Below are positions 28,315-37,124 of a stretch of DNA of 64,000 bases, in pieces. This stretch comes from Brevibacterium daeguense (GTDB lineage: Bacteria; Actinomycetota; Actinomycetes; Actinomycetales; Brevibacteriaceae), in contig NZ_JAJTWW010000020.1 of assembly GCF_021729135.1 (NCBI RefSeq), positions 58,361 to 122,360 of the forward strand, given 5' to 3'. Position 1 is the stretch's first letter. Each line of letters starts with the position of its first letter. The notes below the pieces were generated by a model. The model worked only from the letters and a program-made list of their open reading frames with translations. It ran no database searches and was not told where the DNA came from. The translations under genes and the position numbers were made by a program.

Positions 28315-29328
28315 GTGCTCGATTCGCACACCTCTGACACACGGACCGTGGGTCGCCGGCTGGAAGGCCGGCGGCCCACGGGGCGTCTGTTCACCTGGCC
28401 GCTGCTGCTCGGACTGATCGGCACGGTCGGGCTCGTCGTGCTGTCGCTGTTCGTCGGCGTCTACGACATCTTCGGCGCCGAGGACGGCGGTGAGATGTTC
28501 GCGATCACCCGCATCCCGCGCACGGTCGCCCTCGTGCTGGCAGGCGCCGCGATGGCGATGTGCGGCCTGGTCATGCAGCTGCTGACCCAGAACCGCTTCG
28601 TCGAGCCGACGACGACCGGCACCACGGAGTGGGCCGGCCTCGGCCTGCTCCTCGTGATGATCGTGTGGCCGGACTCCTCGCTGCTGGTCAAGATGACCTT
28701 CGCCGTCCTCACAGCGTTCCTCGGCACCATGATCTTCTTCGCGTTCCTGCGCCGGGTGACGCTCAGGTCCTCGGTCATCGTCCCGATCGTCGGCATGATG
28801 CTCGGCGCAGTCGTGGGCGCGGTCTCGACCTTCATCGCGCTGCAGACCGACATGCTCCAGAGCATGGGCATCTGGTTCGCAGGCTCCTTCACTTCGGTGC
28901 TGCGCGGCCAGTACGAGCCGCTCTGGGCCGTGGCCGTGATCGTGATCGTCATCTTCATCGCCGCCGACCGCTTCACCGTCGCCGGACTGGGTGAGGAGAT
29001 CGCCACCAACGTCGGCCTCAACTACAACCAGGTGCTGCTGCTCGGCACCGGTCTCATCGCGATCGCCACCGGAATCGTCACCGTGGTGGTCGGCAACCTG
29101 CCGTTCCTCGGGCTCATCGTGCCCAACATCGTGTCGATGTTCCGCGGCGACGACCTGCGCTCGAACCTGCCGTGGGTCTGCCTGCTCGGCATCTCCATCG
29201 TCACCGTCTGCGACATCATCGGACGCACCATCATCATGCCCTTCGAAGTTCCCGTCTCCCTGATCCTCGCGATCATCGGCGCCGCCGTGTTCATCGCCCT
29301 CCTCCTCAGGCAGCGTCGCCGTGGCTGA
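28315..29328 (+). CDS. FecCD-family iron-siderophore permease, subunit 1
   Basis: A 337-residue inner-membrane permease with about nine membrane helices. FecCD marks include ITRIPRTVALVLAGAAMAMCGLVMQ and, near the C-terminus, GNLPFLGLIVPNIVSMFRGDD. It forms the translocation channel with the next gene product. I chose the GTG at 28315 (AAGGA upstream); the ATG at 28288 lies inside the binding-protein gene. It overlaps the next gene by 8 nt. Confidence 0.9.
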   Translation: MLDSHTSDTRTVGRRLEGRRPTGRLFTWPLLLGLIGTVGLVVLSLFVGVYDIFGAEDGGEMFAITRIPRTVALVLAGAAMAMCGLVMQLLTQNRFVEPTTTGTTEWAGLGLLLVMIVWPDSSLLVKMTFAVLTAFLGTMIFFAFLRRVTLRSSVIVPIVGMMLGAVVGAVSTFIALQTDMLQSMGIWFAGSFTSVLRGQYEPLWAVAVIVIVIFIAADRFTVAGLGEEIATNVGLNYNQVLLLGTGLIAIATGIVTVVVGNLPFLGLIVPNIVSMFRGDDLRSNLPWVCLLGISIVTVCDIIGRTIIMPFEVPVSLILAIIGAAVFIALLLRQRRRG

Positions 29329-30598
29329 GCGGATCCCGAACACCCAGCCCGCCGAGGCGTCCGCCGGCACCGCCGAGCAGGCCGCACCGCCCGTGCCCGA
29401 GGCGCGGACCGGTGTCGAGCAGTCCCCCGGCTTCCCCACCGCCCGGTCCGCGAATCGGCCCACGGGCACGCCGACGGGAGCTGCCGCCCGCCGCCGCTCG
29501 ACCGGCGCCCTGCTCGACCCCGTCGACGGCCACTCCCTGTCGCCTCGGTCGGTGCACAAGCCCCTGGGCGGCGGTTCCCGGCTCGCCTCGCCGAACCGTC
29601 GTCATGCCGGCCCGCTGCCCACCGGGCGTGCCAAGCGGCGCTACTGGTCGGTCTTCGCCGTCCTCGCGGTGCTGGCGATCCTGACGACGGCAGGCTCGCT
29701 GGTCTGGGACAACCCGATGCCGCTCGGAACAGACGGCTTCTGGCTCATCGCCCAGATGCGCGCGACGAACCTCGTCATCATCGCCATCGTCGCCTTCTGC
29801 CAGGCGATCGCCACCGTGAGCTTCCAGACGGTCGCCAACAATCGGATCATCACGCCGTCGATCATGGGCTTCGAGTCCCTGTACCGGCTGGTGCAGACCG
29901 GTTCCGTGTTCCTCTTCGGCGGCCTGGGCCTGGTCATGATGACCGGCACGCTCCAGTTCTTCCTGCAGATCGTGCTCATGGTGGTCTTCGCCGGCCTGCT
30001 GTACGGCTGGCTGCTGTCGGGCAAGTACGGCAATCTGCAGATCATGCTGCTCATCGGCATCATCCTCGGCGGCGGGTTGGGCGCGCTTGCGACCTTCATG
30101 CAGCGGCTCCTCACGCCGAGCGAGTTCGATCTGCTCACCGCCCGGCTGATCGGCAGCATCGCCAATGCCGACGCGAGCTACCTGGCCCTGGCGATCCCGC
30201 TGGCAGCCGCGGCCGGCGGCGTGCTGTGGTTCGGCTCCACCCGCCTCAACGTCTTGGCGCTGGGCCGCGAGACCGCGGTGAATCTGGGAGTCGACCACCG
30301 CCGGCAGACGATCCTCGTGCTGCTCCTCGTCTCGGTTCTCATGGCGGTGTCGACCGCGCTCGTCGGACCGATGACGTTCTTCGGCTTCCTCGTCGCGATG
30401 ATCGCCTATCAGCTGGCGGACACGCACGACCACCGGTACATCTTCCCGATGTCCTGGCTCATCGGCTTCGTGGTGCTGGCTGGCGCGCACTTCGCGCTCA
30501 AGAACTTCTTCTACGCCGAGGGCTCGGTGGGCGTCATCATCGAGATCGTCGGCGGCACATTCTTTCTCATCTACATCCTGCGGAAGGGACGGCTGTGA
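29321..30598 (+). CDS. FecCD-family permease, subunit 2, with long N-terminal extension
   Basis: The C-terminal 320 residues form a FecCD permease (QTVANNRIITPSIMGFESLYRL, LVGPMTFFGFLVAMIAYQLA). The first 105 or so are a Pro/Ala/Gly/Arg-rich, probably disordered cytoplasmic segment not found in usual permeases of about 320 residues. The start overlaps subunit 1 by 8 nt; a shorter protein starting nearer the first helix cannot be excluded, but no better start with a ribosome site is evident. Confidence 0.87.
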   Translation: MAERIPNTQPAEASAGTAEQAAPPVPEARTGVEQSPGFPTARSANRPTGTPTGAAARRRSTGALLDPVDGHSLSPRSVHKPLGGGSRLASPNRRHAGPLPTGRAKRRYWSVFAVLAVLAILTTAGSLVWDNPMPLGTDGFWLIAQMRATNLVIIAIVAFCQAIATVSFQTVANNRIITPSIMGFESLYRLVQTGSVFLFGGLGLVMMTGTLQFFLQIVLMVVFAGLLYGWLLSGKYGNLQIMLLIGIILGGGLGALATFMQRLLTPSEFDLLTARLIGSIANADASYLALAIPLAAAAGGVLWFGSTRLNVLALGRETAVNLGVDHRRQTILVLLLVSVLMAVSTALVGPMTFFGFLVAMIAYQLADTHDHRYIFPMSWLIGFVVLAGAHFALKNFFYAEGSVGVIIEIVGGTFFLIYILRKGRL

Positions 30599-31350
30599 TC
30601 ACTCTCAGTGCGGTGACCAAGAACTACTCGTCCGAGGTCGCGATCGGACCGGTCGACCTCACCATCCCCAACGGCGGCGTCACGGCTCTTGTCGGCCCCA
30701 ACGGTGCCGGCAAGTCGACGCTGCTGACCATGATCGGCCGCCTCATGGGAATGGACGAGGGCACGATCGAGATCGCCGGCTACGACATCGCGAAGACGAA
30801 CTCGAAGGACCTGGCCAAGATCGTGTCGATCCTCCGCCAGGAGAACCACTTCGTCACCCGGCTGACGGTCCGTCAGCTCGTGGGCTTCGGTCGCTTCCCG
30901 CATTCGAAGGGCCGCCTGACCCGCGTCGACGAGGACATGATCAGCCAGTCGATCGACTTCCTGGGCCTCACCGACCTCGAGGGGCGCTATCTCGACGAGC
31001 TGTCCGGCGGCCAGCGACAGCGCGCCTACGTCGCGATGGTGCTCGCGCAGGACACCGACTACGTGCTCCTCGACGAGCCGCTCAACAACCTCGACATGCG
31101 CCATTCGGTGCAGATGATGCAGCACCTGCACCGGGCTGCGCGCGAGCTCGGGCGGACCGTGGTCATCGTGCTCCACGACATCAACTTCGCCGGCCACTAC
31201 GCGGATCGGATCTGCGCGGTCAAGGACGGCCAGGTCGTCCAGCACGGGACCTCCGACGAGATCATGCGCGATGAGGTGCTGTCACACGTCTTCGACACCC
31301 CGGTCAAGGTCATCGCGGGCCCCCACGGTCCGCTGGCGGTGTACTACTGA
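30595..31350 (+). CDS. iron-siderophore ABC transporter ATP-binding protein
   Basis: A 251-residue FepC-type ATPase. It has Walker A GPNGAGKST, Q-loop RQENHFVTRLT, signature LSGGQRQRA, Walker B DYVLLDEPLNNLD and the H-loop His in IVLHDINFA. It powers the importer formed with the two upstream permeases. GTG overlaps the upstream stop (GTGA), and AAGGGA lies 7 nt before. Last gene of the operon. Confidence 0.94.
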   Translation: MITLSAVTKNYSSEVAIGPVDLTIPNGGVTALVGPNGAGKSTLLTMIGRLMGMDEGTIEIAGYDIAKTNSKDLAKIVSILRQENHFVTRLTVRQLVGFGRFPHSKGRLTRVDEDMISQSIDFLGLTDLEGRYLDELSGGQRQRAYVAMVLAQDTDYVLLDEPLNNLDMRHSVQMMQHLHRAARELGRTVVIVLHDINFAGHYADRICAVKDGQVVQHGTSDEIMRDEVLSHVFDTPVKVIAGPHGPLAVYY

Positions 31351-31360
31351 GCCCTCCCGG

Positions 31361-32248
31361 TCACAGGCAGGAGCGGATGAACTCGAAGCGCTGGGCGGTG
31401 TCGGCCGCGATCATCGGGTCGAAGGGCTCCACCGGGCGCAGCACCTGCAGCCCGGCCTCCTCGGCGATGAGCGCGCCGGCCGCCCAGTCGTAGATGCCCA
31501 GTCCCCGCTCGTAGTACGCGTTCACCCTGCCCTCAGCGGCGAGGCAGAGGTCGATGGCCGCGGAGCCGGCGCGGCGGATGTCGTCGAAGCCGTCCATCAC
31601 CCGCACCAGGTCGGCGAACTGGATCTCCCGCCGCTCCGGGGTGTAGCTGAAGCCGGTGGCGACCACGCGCCCGCGTCGGGCGGGCGGAGTGCCGCGGAGG
31701 CGAACGAACTCCGAGGTGCCGCCCGGCTGCGGCAGAGCTGCCGCCTTCCACGCTCCCAGCCCTGAGCGGGCGAACCACACCGTTCGCAGCTGGGGAGCGG
31801 CCACCAGGCCGATGACCCACTCACCGGTCGAGGCGTCCCGGCCGCCGATCGAGAAGCAGTGGTGCTCCATCCCGCGCACGAAGTTCACCGTGCCGTCGAT
31901 CGGGTCGACATGCCACTCGATGCGGGAATCCGGGTCCCCGGCAGATGCAGAGGAGTTGAGCAGAAGAGCAGAGAGACCCCCGCCGACAGGGACGTCAGCA
32001 GGAGTCTTGGCTTCCGCGCCCTCCTCGCCGACCACGATGTCGTCGGGCCGATGACGGCGCAGGTACCCGGTGACCAGCGACTCGATCTCCGAGTCGGCGA
32101 TGGTCACCAGATCATTGGGATTGTCCTTGGCGTCGACCAGCTGATCCGCCAGCCGGCTTCGCCAGTGCTCCATCCGCGCGCAGGCGACTGCGGCGGCGTC
32201 TCTCGCCACGACGAGGAGCGGGTCCGCAAGAAAGGTCTCGGCATTCAC
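31361..32248 (-). CDS. inositol monophosphatase-family phosphatase
   Basis: A 295-residue Mg-dependent sugar-phosphatase-like enzyme. The family metal motifs are GEEG, WHVDPIDGTVNFVRG and the late GIYDWAAG. Members dephosphorylate inositol-1-phosphate, histidinol phosphate, PAP or fructose bisphosphate; which one applies here is not readable. A short Ser/Ala-rich insertion (NSSASAGDPDS) precedes the second motif. The GTG start has no ribosome site; TAGGCT lies 6 nt upstream. Confidence 0.88.
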   Translation of the reverse strand: MNAETFLADPLLVVARDAAAVACARMEHWRSRLADQLVDAKDNPNDLVTIADSEIESLVTGYLRRHRPDDIVVGEEGAEAKTPADVPVGGGLSALLLNSSASAGDPDSRIEWHVDPIDGTVNFVRGMEHHCFSIGGRDASTGEWVIGLVAAPQLRTVWFARSGLGAWKAAALPQPGGTSEFVRLRGTPPARRGRVVATGFSYTPERREIQFADLVRVMDGFDDIRRAGSAAIDLCLAAEGRVNAYYERGLGIYDWAAGALIAEEAGLQVLRPVEPFDPMIAADTAQRFEFIRSCL

Positions 32249-32254
32249 GAGTCG

Positions 32255-32260
32255 AGCCTA
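32255..32260 (-). promoter_or_regulatory. -10 box of the inositol phosphatase-like gene
   Basis: TAGGCT on the minus strand ends 6 nt before the GTG start, a leaderless layout. Confidence 0.45.
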
Positions 32261-32297
32261 GCCCGATCTCTCGGTTCACGGAGCCCGACCGGTCGCG

Positions 32298-32624
32298 TCA
32301 GGCGACCGGGTTGGCGGAACTCTGCTCCCCGACCTTGGACTGAGAGACATCCTCGGTCGAGATCGCAGCGATGTCACCGGCGACCCCAAGGCTGCCGGGA
32401 CGCGACTCGACCTTTCGCTTGTGGCGACGCACAATCTCCTGGACGGCCTGCGAAGAGGTGCCTGCCGCCTCTGCGATTGCCGCATAGGTGACGCCCTCAT
32501 CCCGCGCATGCAGGATCGCGGAGACGTAGTTCGCACTCACCCGGCTCCGCTGCTTGGCGATCCGACGAACTGTGCTGACGACTGCCTTCTGTTCTGACGA
32601 CAACTCTCGTGCGCGACGCGACAT
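32298..32624 (-). CDS. small helix-turn-helix protein
   Basis: A 108-residue basic protein I cannot assign to a named family. Residues about 45-68 (VTYAAIAEAAGTSSQAVQEIV) have the pattern of a helix-turn-helix. The N-terminus is very basic (MSRRARELSSEQKAVV) and the C-terminus is polar. It may be a DNA-binding regulator or a phage- or plasmid-derived gene. A GTG at 32639 is an alternative start. It borders an AT-rich gap unlike the rest of the window, which hints at transfer. Confidence 0.6.
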   Translation of the reverse strand: MSRRARELSSEQKAVVSTVRRIAKQRSRVSANYVSAILHARDEGVTYAAIAEAAGTSSQAVQEIVRRHKRKVESRPGSLGVAGDIAAISTEDVSQSKVGEQSSANPVA

Positions 32625-32915
32625 GTATTCATACCCCACAACCGCTCGTGTCGAATCTCGACTGGTGAACGGATCACAAAGACCGGTCCATCCGCGCTCG
32701 TCTGCGCCGTGGACCTCGCAATTTGGCTGTGTCCATTCGGTCGACGAAGAAATGAACCACTCTTCAGTGCCAAGATGGACAGTCAGCTACTTTACCGTAA
32801 GAAACCGAAAAGTTCATCTCCTCTCCTCTTTTCGGAAGAACTGCTTCTGCACAACTACCCTTGTCAGAATCCATTGTCCATGGAATGGGGCCGGGAGATC
32901 AACCACAATGGGCAT
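32625..32915. other. AT-rich intergenic stretch
   Basis: This 291-bp gap is visibly richer in A and T than its surroundings, with runs such as TTTACCGTAAGAAACCGAAA. I see no gene. The last 20 bp carry CACAAT (32904-32909), 6 nt before the ATG at 32916, as a possible -10 box. Confidence 0.55.
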
Positions 32916-35885
32916 ATGAATTGGAGCCCCGCCCCGCCGTCCGTCCGCCAGCCGGACTTCCCCGCTCCCGATCCCGCGCGCGTGATCGCCACTGGACGAG
33001 CTCTGAGCGCGCGCGGCCTACGCGACTTCAGCGTCGATTCGACCGACCGGGCCGCGTTCTCCTCGGACGGCTCGCTGTTCCGCCTGGTGCCGCTTGCCGT
33101 GGTCTTCCCCCATGACGCGGCCGAGGTGTCCGCCGCGCTGGCAGTCGCACGCGAGCTCGACGTGCCGCTGACTTCCCGCGGGGGCGGCACCTCGCTGGCC
33201 GGCAACGCCGTCGGATCCGGGATCGTGCTCGACTTCTCCCGGCACATGAACGCGGTCCTGAAGCTGCTGCCGGAGGAGCGGGCGGTATGGGTCGAGCCCG
33301 GCGTCGTCCACGCGGTGCTGCAGGCCCAGGCTCGCCGGCACGGGCTGCGGTTCGGCCCGGATCCGTCGACGGTGTCCCGGTGCACGATCGGCGGGATGAT
33401 CGGCAACAACGCCTGCGGTCCGCGGGCGATGGGCTACGGACGAACCGTCGACAACGTGCTGGCGCTGACGGTGATGCTCGCCGACGGGACGATCGTCGAG
33501 CTCGACGGGAAGGCCGACGCCGGGAAGTTCCCGCGCCTGCAGACGCTCATCGGCGAGAGCCTCCAGACCATCCGCACCGAGCTCGGTCACTTCTCCCGCC
33601 AGGTCTCCGGCTACGCTCTCGAGCACCTGCTGCCCGAGAACGGCTTCGACCTGCGCCGGGCGTTCGTCGGCTCGGAGGGCACGTGGGGCATCGTGCTGGC
33701 CGCGAAGCTGCGGCTGGTCACCGACCCGGCCTTCGTCACCACCGTGGTGCTCGGCTACCCCGACATGCCGGCTGCCGCCGATGACGTTCCCGTGCTGCGC
33801 CGCTTCTCGGCGACGGCGTGCGAGGGCATGGACCGGCGGATGCTCGATCGCCTCATCGCCACCAAGGGGCCTGCGGCGGTGCCGCAGATGCCGGCCGGCG
33901 GCGGCTGGCTGGTCGTCGAGCTCGCCGGGGACGACGAGGCTGCCTTGGCCGAGCAGGCCCGAGAACTGGTGGGCGCCTCCGCGGCGGACGACGCGATGAT
34001 CCTGCCGGGTGCTGCCGCGGCGCCGATATGGAAGATCCGGGCCGACGGGGCAGGGCTGGTGTCGCGCACCCCCGACGGCAGGGACGCGCACGCGGGGTGG
34101 GAGGACTCGGCGGTCCCGCCCGAGCGCCTGGGCGACTACCTGCGGGACCTCATGGGCCTGCTTGACGAGCACGGGCTGTGGGCGCTGCCCTACGGGCACT
34201 TCGGCGACGGCTGCCTGCACATGCGCGTCGACTTCCCGCTGGAGGCCGACGACGGCCGGCAGAAGATGCGCGACTTCATGTTCGCCGCCGCGGACCTGGT
34301 CGCCCGGCACGGCGGTTCGGTGTCCGGCGAGCACGGTGACGGCCGCGCCCGCAGCGAGCTGCTGCCGCGCATCTACTCCCCCGCCGCGATCGCACTGTTC
34401 GCCCGGGTCAAGCAGCTGTTCGACCCCCGCGGCCTGCTCAACCCGGGGGTCATGGTCGATCCTGACCCGCTCGACGGGGGGATCCGGCTGGCGATCAGCC
34501 GTCCGGGTGACCTGCTGCCGGTGCGCGCGAGCGGGCTGGGCTATCTGTTCGACAAGGACCGCGGCGACTTCGGCACGGCGGTGCATCGCTGCACCGGGGT
34601 GGGCAAGTGCCGGGCGGATTCGGCGGCCACCGGCGGTGTGATGTGCCCGTCGTTCCAGGCGACGCGCGATGAGAAGCACTCCACGCGCGGTCGGGCCCGC
34701 GTGCTGCAGGAGATGGTCTCCGGTGATCTGGTGGCCACGGATTGGAACGCGCCGGAGGTGCACGAGGCGCTCGACCTGTGCCTGAGCTGCAAGGCGTGCG
34801 ACTCCGAATGCCCCACCGGCACGGACATGGCGGCGTACAAGGCCGAGGTGCTCCATCAGAGCTACCGGGGCCGGATCCGGCCGATGAACCACTACGTCCT
34901 CGGGTGGCTGCCGTGGCTGTCCCGGCTCGCCGCTCCGGTGGCGCCGCTGGCCAATGTCGCCGAACGGGTGCCGGCGCTGGGGCGGGTGGCCAAGAAGCTG
35001 GCCGGGATCGACGCCCGCCGGCGCATCCCCACGTTCACCCGGACGACGTTCGAGCGGTGGTTCGCGAAGCGGGCGAAGTCGGGCGTGCTGCAGGCGACAG
35101 GAGGCACACATGCCGAGGCAGGAGGCACACATGCCGAGGCGACCGGCACTGCCCGCCCCGGACGCCGGACCCGCGAGGTGGTGCTGTTCGCCGACACCTG
35201 GTCGAATTTCTATGCGCCCCGGGTGCTCGCGGCCGCGGTCGAGGTGCTGCTGGACGCAGGGATCGATGTCCGGGTCATCCCGAGCACCGAGTGCTGCGGC
35301 CTGACCTGGATCTCGACCGGACAGCTCGACCAGGCGAAGAGAGTGATGGCAGCCGCCGTCGACGCACTCGACCGCACCGGCGAGGTCCCGATCATCGGCG
35401 TCGAGCCGTCCTGCGTCGCGACCCTGCGGGACGAGACGGGCAAGCTGCTGGGCACCGCGGCTGCGGCCCGGGTTGCCGCCCGCACGAAGACCCTGTCCGA
35501 GTTCCTGCTGGAGATCGCCTGGTCCGCGCCCGATCTCTCGGACCTCACCGCCGTCGTGCAGCCCCATTGCCACCACAGCGCGGTGATGGGCTTCGACGCC
35601 GACCGCGAACTGCTGTCGCGCACGGGCATCACGGCCCAGGTGCTGGGCGGCTGCTGCGGCCTGGCGGGGAACTTCGGGGTGGTCGCAGGCCACTACGAGA
35701 CCTCGGTCGCCGTCGGCGAGGTGGCGCTGCTGCCGACGGTGCGGGAGGCGCCCGAGGATGCGATCGTGCTGGCCGACGGCTACTCATGCCGCACCCAGCT
35801 GGCGGATCTCAGCGACCGGCCGGGCGTGCATCTGGCTGAGCTGCTGGCCTGGCGGCTGGGGCGCCTCGGGCAGAGGACTCGATGA
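32916..35885 (+). CDS. FAD/iron-sulfur D-2-hydroxyacid dehydrogenase (YdiJ-like)
   Basis: A 989-residue fusion in the order FAD-binding_4 (about 15-290, TSRGGGTSLAGNAVGSG and NNACGPRAMGYG), FAD-oxidase C domain (to about 550, HFGDGCLHMRVD and SGEHGDGR), a ferredoxin-like domain with CTGVGKC and CLSCKACDSECPTGTD, and a C-terminal cysteine-rich region with ECCGLTW and GCCGLAGNFG. E. coli YdiJ has this layout and oxidises D-2-hydroxyglutarate; D-lactate is an alternative. A GGTHAEA insertion is duplicated near residue 735. The ATG at 32916 fits the family; longer readings would add unrelated sequence. Confidence 0.88.
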   Translation: MNWSPAPPSVRQPDFPAPDPARVIATGRALSARGLRDFSVDSTDRAAFSSDGSLFRLVPLAVVFPHDAAEVSAALAVARELDVPLTSRGGGTSLAGNAVGSGIVLDFSRHMNAVLKLLPEERAVWVEPGVVHAVLQAQARRHGLRFGPDPSTVSRCTIGGMIGNNACGPRAMGYGRTVDNVLALTVMLADGTIVELDGKADAGKFPRLQTLIGESLQTIRTELGHFSRQVSGYALEHLLPENGFDLRRAFVGSEGTWGIVLAAKLRLVTDPAFVTTVVLGYPDMPAAADDVPVLRRFSATACEGMDRRMLDRLIATKGPAAVPQMPAGGGWLVVELAGDDEAALAEQARELVGASAADDAMILPGAAAAPIWKIRADGAGLVSRTPDGRDAHAGWEDSAVPPERLGDYLRDLMGLLDEHGLWALPYGHFGDGCLHMRVDFPLEADDGRQKMRDFMFAAADLVARHGGSVSGEHGDGRARSELLPRIYSPAAIALFARVKQLFDPRGLLNPGVMVDPDPLDGGIRLAISRPGDLLPVRASGLGYLFDKDRGDFGTAVHRCTGVGKCRADSAATGGVMCPSFQATRDEKHSTRGRARVLQEMVSGDLVATDWNAPEVHEALDLCLSCKACDSECPTGTDMAAYKAEVLHQSYRGRIRPMNHYVLGWLPWLSRLAAPVAPLANVAERVPALGRVAKKLAGIDARRRIPTFTRTTFERWFAKRAKSGVLQATGGTHAEAGGTHAEATGTARPGRRTREVVLFADTWSNFYAPRVLAAAVEVLLDAGIDVRVIPSTECCGLTWISTGQLDQAKRVMAAAVDALDRTGEVPIIGVEPSCVATLRDETGKLLGTAAAARVAARTKTLSEFLLEIAWSAPDLSDLTAVVQPHCHHSAVMGFDADRELLSRTGITAQVLGGCCGLAGNFGVVAGHYETSVAVGEVALLPTVREAPEDAIVLADGYSCRTQLADLSDRPGVHLAELLAWRLGRLGQRTR
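35099..35140 (+). repeat. two exact in-frame 21-bp repeats in the dehydrogenase gene
   Basis: Two identical 21-bp copies (35099-35119, 35120-35140) starting AGGAGGCACACATGCCGAGG encode a doubled GGTHAEA unit in a linker. Confidence 0.92.
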
Positions 35886-35895
35886 GGAGCTGACC

Positions 35896-36630
35896 GTGTC
35901 GCAGGTGCACGAGCCGACCGGGAGCCACTCGGAGAGCCCGGGCCGCTCCCCCGTGGAACGCTGGGAGAGCAGGGTCGAAGTCCCACTGCTGCTGCTGTCT
36001 CTCGCGTTCATCGCGGCCTATGCGTGGAGCGTCATCGATCCGGCGCTGAATCCGACGCTCGAGGGCTTCCTGCGCGCGGTCACGTGGGCGGTCTGGGGGA
36101 CATTCATCGTCGACTTCGCGATCCGCATCGCCCTTGCCCGGAACCGATTCCGGTATCTCCGGGAGCACTGGTACGACTTTCTCTTCGTCGTGCTGCCGAT
36201 GTTCCGAGTGCTGCGCGTCCTCCACATCCTCGGCACGCTGCGCATCCTCGGCCGAGTGCTCCACGACCGAGTCATCGGGAGGACGGGGATGTACGTGGTC
36301 GTGTCGGCGGTGCTCTGCAACTTCTTCGCCGCCCTGGCAGTCCTCGATGCGGAGCGGGAGGCCCCGGGGGCGCTGATCACGAACTTCGGCGACGCCCTGT
36401 GGTGGGCAGCGGTGACGTCGGCGACGGTCGGTTACGGCGATGTCTATCCGGTCACCGTCCTCGGCAGGATCATCGCGGTCGGACTGATGATCGTCGGCAT
36501 CGCCCTGCTGGGCGGCGTCACGGCCGGCATCGCGGCCTGGCTCGTCGACGCGGTCCAGCGGGACAGGCGCCGACGAGCTCCGGAGACCGGCGCCGCTCCT
36601 GACGAGGACGCCCGCCGGCACACAGGCTAG
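35896..36630 (+). CDS. voltage-gated-like potassium channel
   Basis: A 244-residue membrane protein with the potassium selectivity filter TVGYGD between the last two helices. An S4-like segment, FRVLRVLHILGTLRILGRVL, carries Arg or His at every third or fourth position, suggesting a voltage sensor. Four or five further helices precede it, and the C-terminal tail is short and basic. It would form a tetrameric potassium channel in the cell membrane. The GTG start has GGAG 7 nt upstream. It stops 17 bp from the convergent uspA. Confidence 0.88.
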   Translation: MSQVHEPTGSHSESPGRSPVERWESRVEVPLLLLSLAFIAAYAWSVIDPALNPTLEGFLRAVTWAVWGTFIVDFAIRIALARNRFRYLREHWYDFLFVVLPMFRVLRVLHILGTLRILGRVLHDRVIGRTGMYVVVSAVLCNFFAALAVLDAEREAPGALITNFGDALWWAAVTSATVGYGDVYPVTVLGRIIAVGLMIVGIALLGGVTAGIAAWLVDAVQRDRRRRAPETGAAPDEDARRHTG

Positions 36631-36647
36631 GCGCCCAGCAGCCGCCG

Positions 36648-37037
36648 TCAGGCCTTGGCGGTGAGGACCGGAACCTCGGCGTCGAGCAGGATCCGCTGGG
36701 CCTGGGAGCCGAGGATGAACTTGCCGATCGCGCTGCGCTTGCGCAGGCCGATGACGATCAGCTGCGCCTCGTGCTCGGCGGCGAGCCGATTGAGGGTGTC
36801 GGCCAGGTCGTCCTCGTGCGGGGGCTGCTCGACCTCGACGTCGACGCCGGCTTCCGCTCCGAGCGCGATGATCCGTTCGGCTTCCTGCTTGCGAATGGTG
36901 GTGACCCCGTTCGCGGCGCCCCGGCGCGGCGAATTCACCACGATCGCCGTGGTCTTGCGGAGTCTGGCCTCGGCGAATCCGAGCTGCAGTGCGGCCTCGC
37001 CCTCCGGGGAGGGGAGGTAGCCGATGAGTACCGTCAT
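36648..37037 (-). CDS. universal stress protein, UspA family
   Basis: A 129-residue single-domain Usp with the ATP-binding pattern G-x2-x-G-x9-S in GLRKRSAIGKFILGSQAQ and the first strand MTVLIGYLPSPEGEAAL. Small ATP-binding Usp proteins aid survival under starvation or dormancy. TATACT, a strong -10 box, lies 6 nt before the ATG with no ribosome site. Confidence 0.92.
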   Translation of the reverse strand: MTVLIGYLPSPEGEAALQLGFAEARLRKTTAIVVNSPRRGAANGVTTIRKQEAERIIALGAEAGVDVEVEQPPHEDDLADTLNRLAAEHEAQLIVIGLRKRSAIGKFILGSQAQRILLDAEVPVLTAKA

Positions 37038-37043
37038 AGCCGC

Positions 37044-37049
37044 AGTATA
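37044..37049 (-). promoter_or_regulatory. -10 box of uspA
   Basis: TATACT on the minus strand is separated from the ATG by GCGGCT. This is the clearest leaderless promoter in the window. Confidence 0.6.
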
Positions 37050-37124
37050 GGGACCGGACGGGGACAGTGGCGAAAGTCACCTCGGACAGTCATCCTGGTC
37101 TCATATCTCCAGTCCCGGGAAGCT

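Noticed and set aside
32709..32915. Upstream extension of the FAD/Fe-S dehydrogenase
   Set aside because: The extra residues come from the AT-rich gap and do not fit the family; ATG 32916 has a -10 box at the right place.
36771..37115. Longer start for the truncated DUF664 copy
   Set aside because: The extension is antisense to uspA and shows no similarity to the intact paralogue.
37038..37124. Copy of the WYL palindrome upstream of the truncated DUF664 gene
   Set aside because: Only the 10-mer CTGGTCTCAT is shared; no ATTGCGG-type inverted repeat is present.
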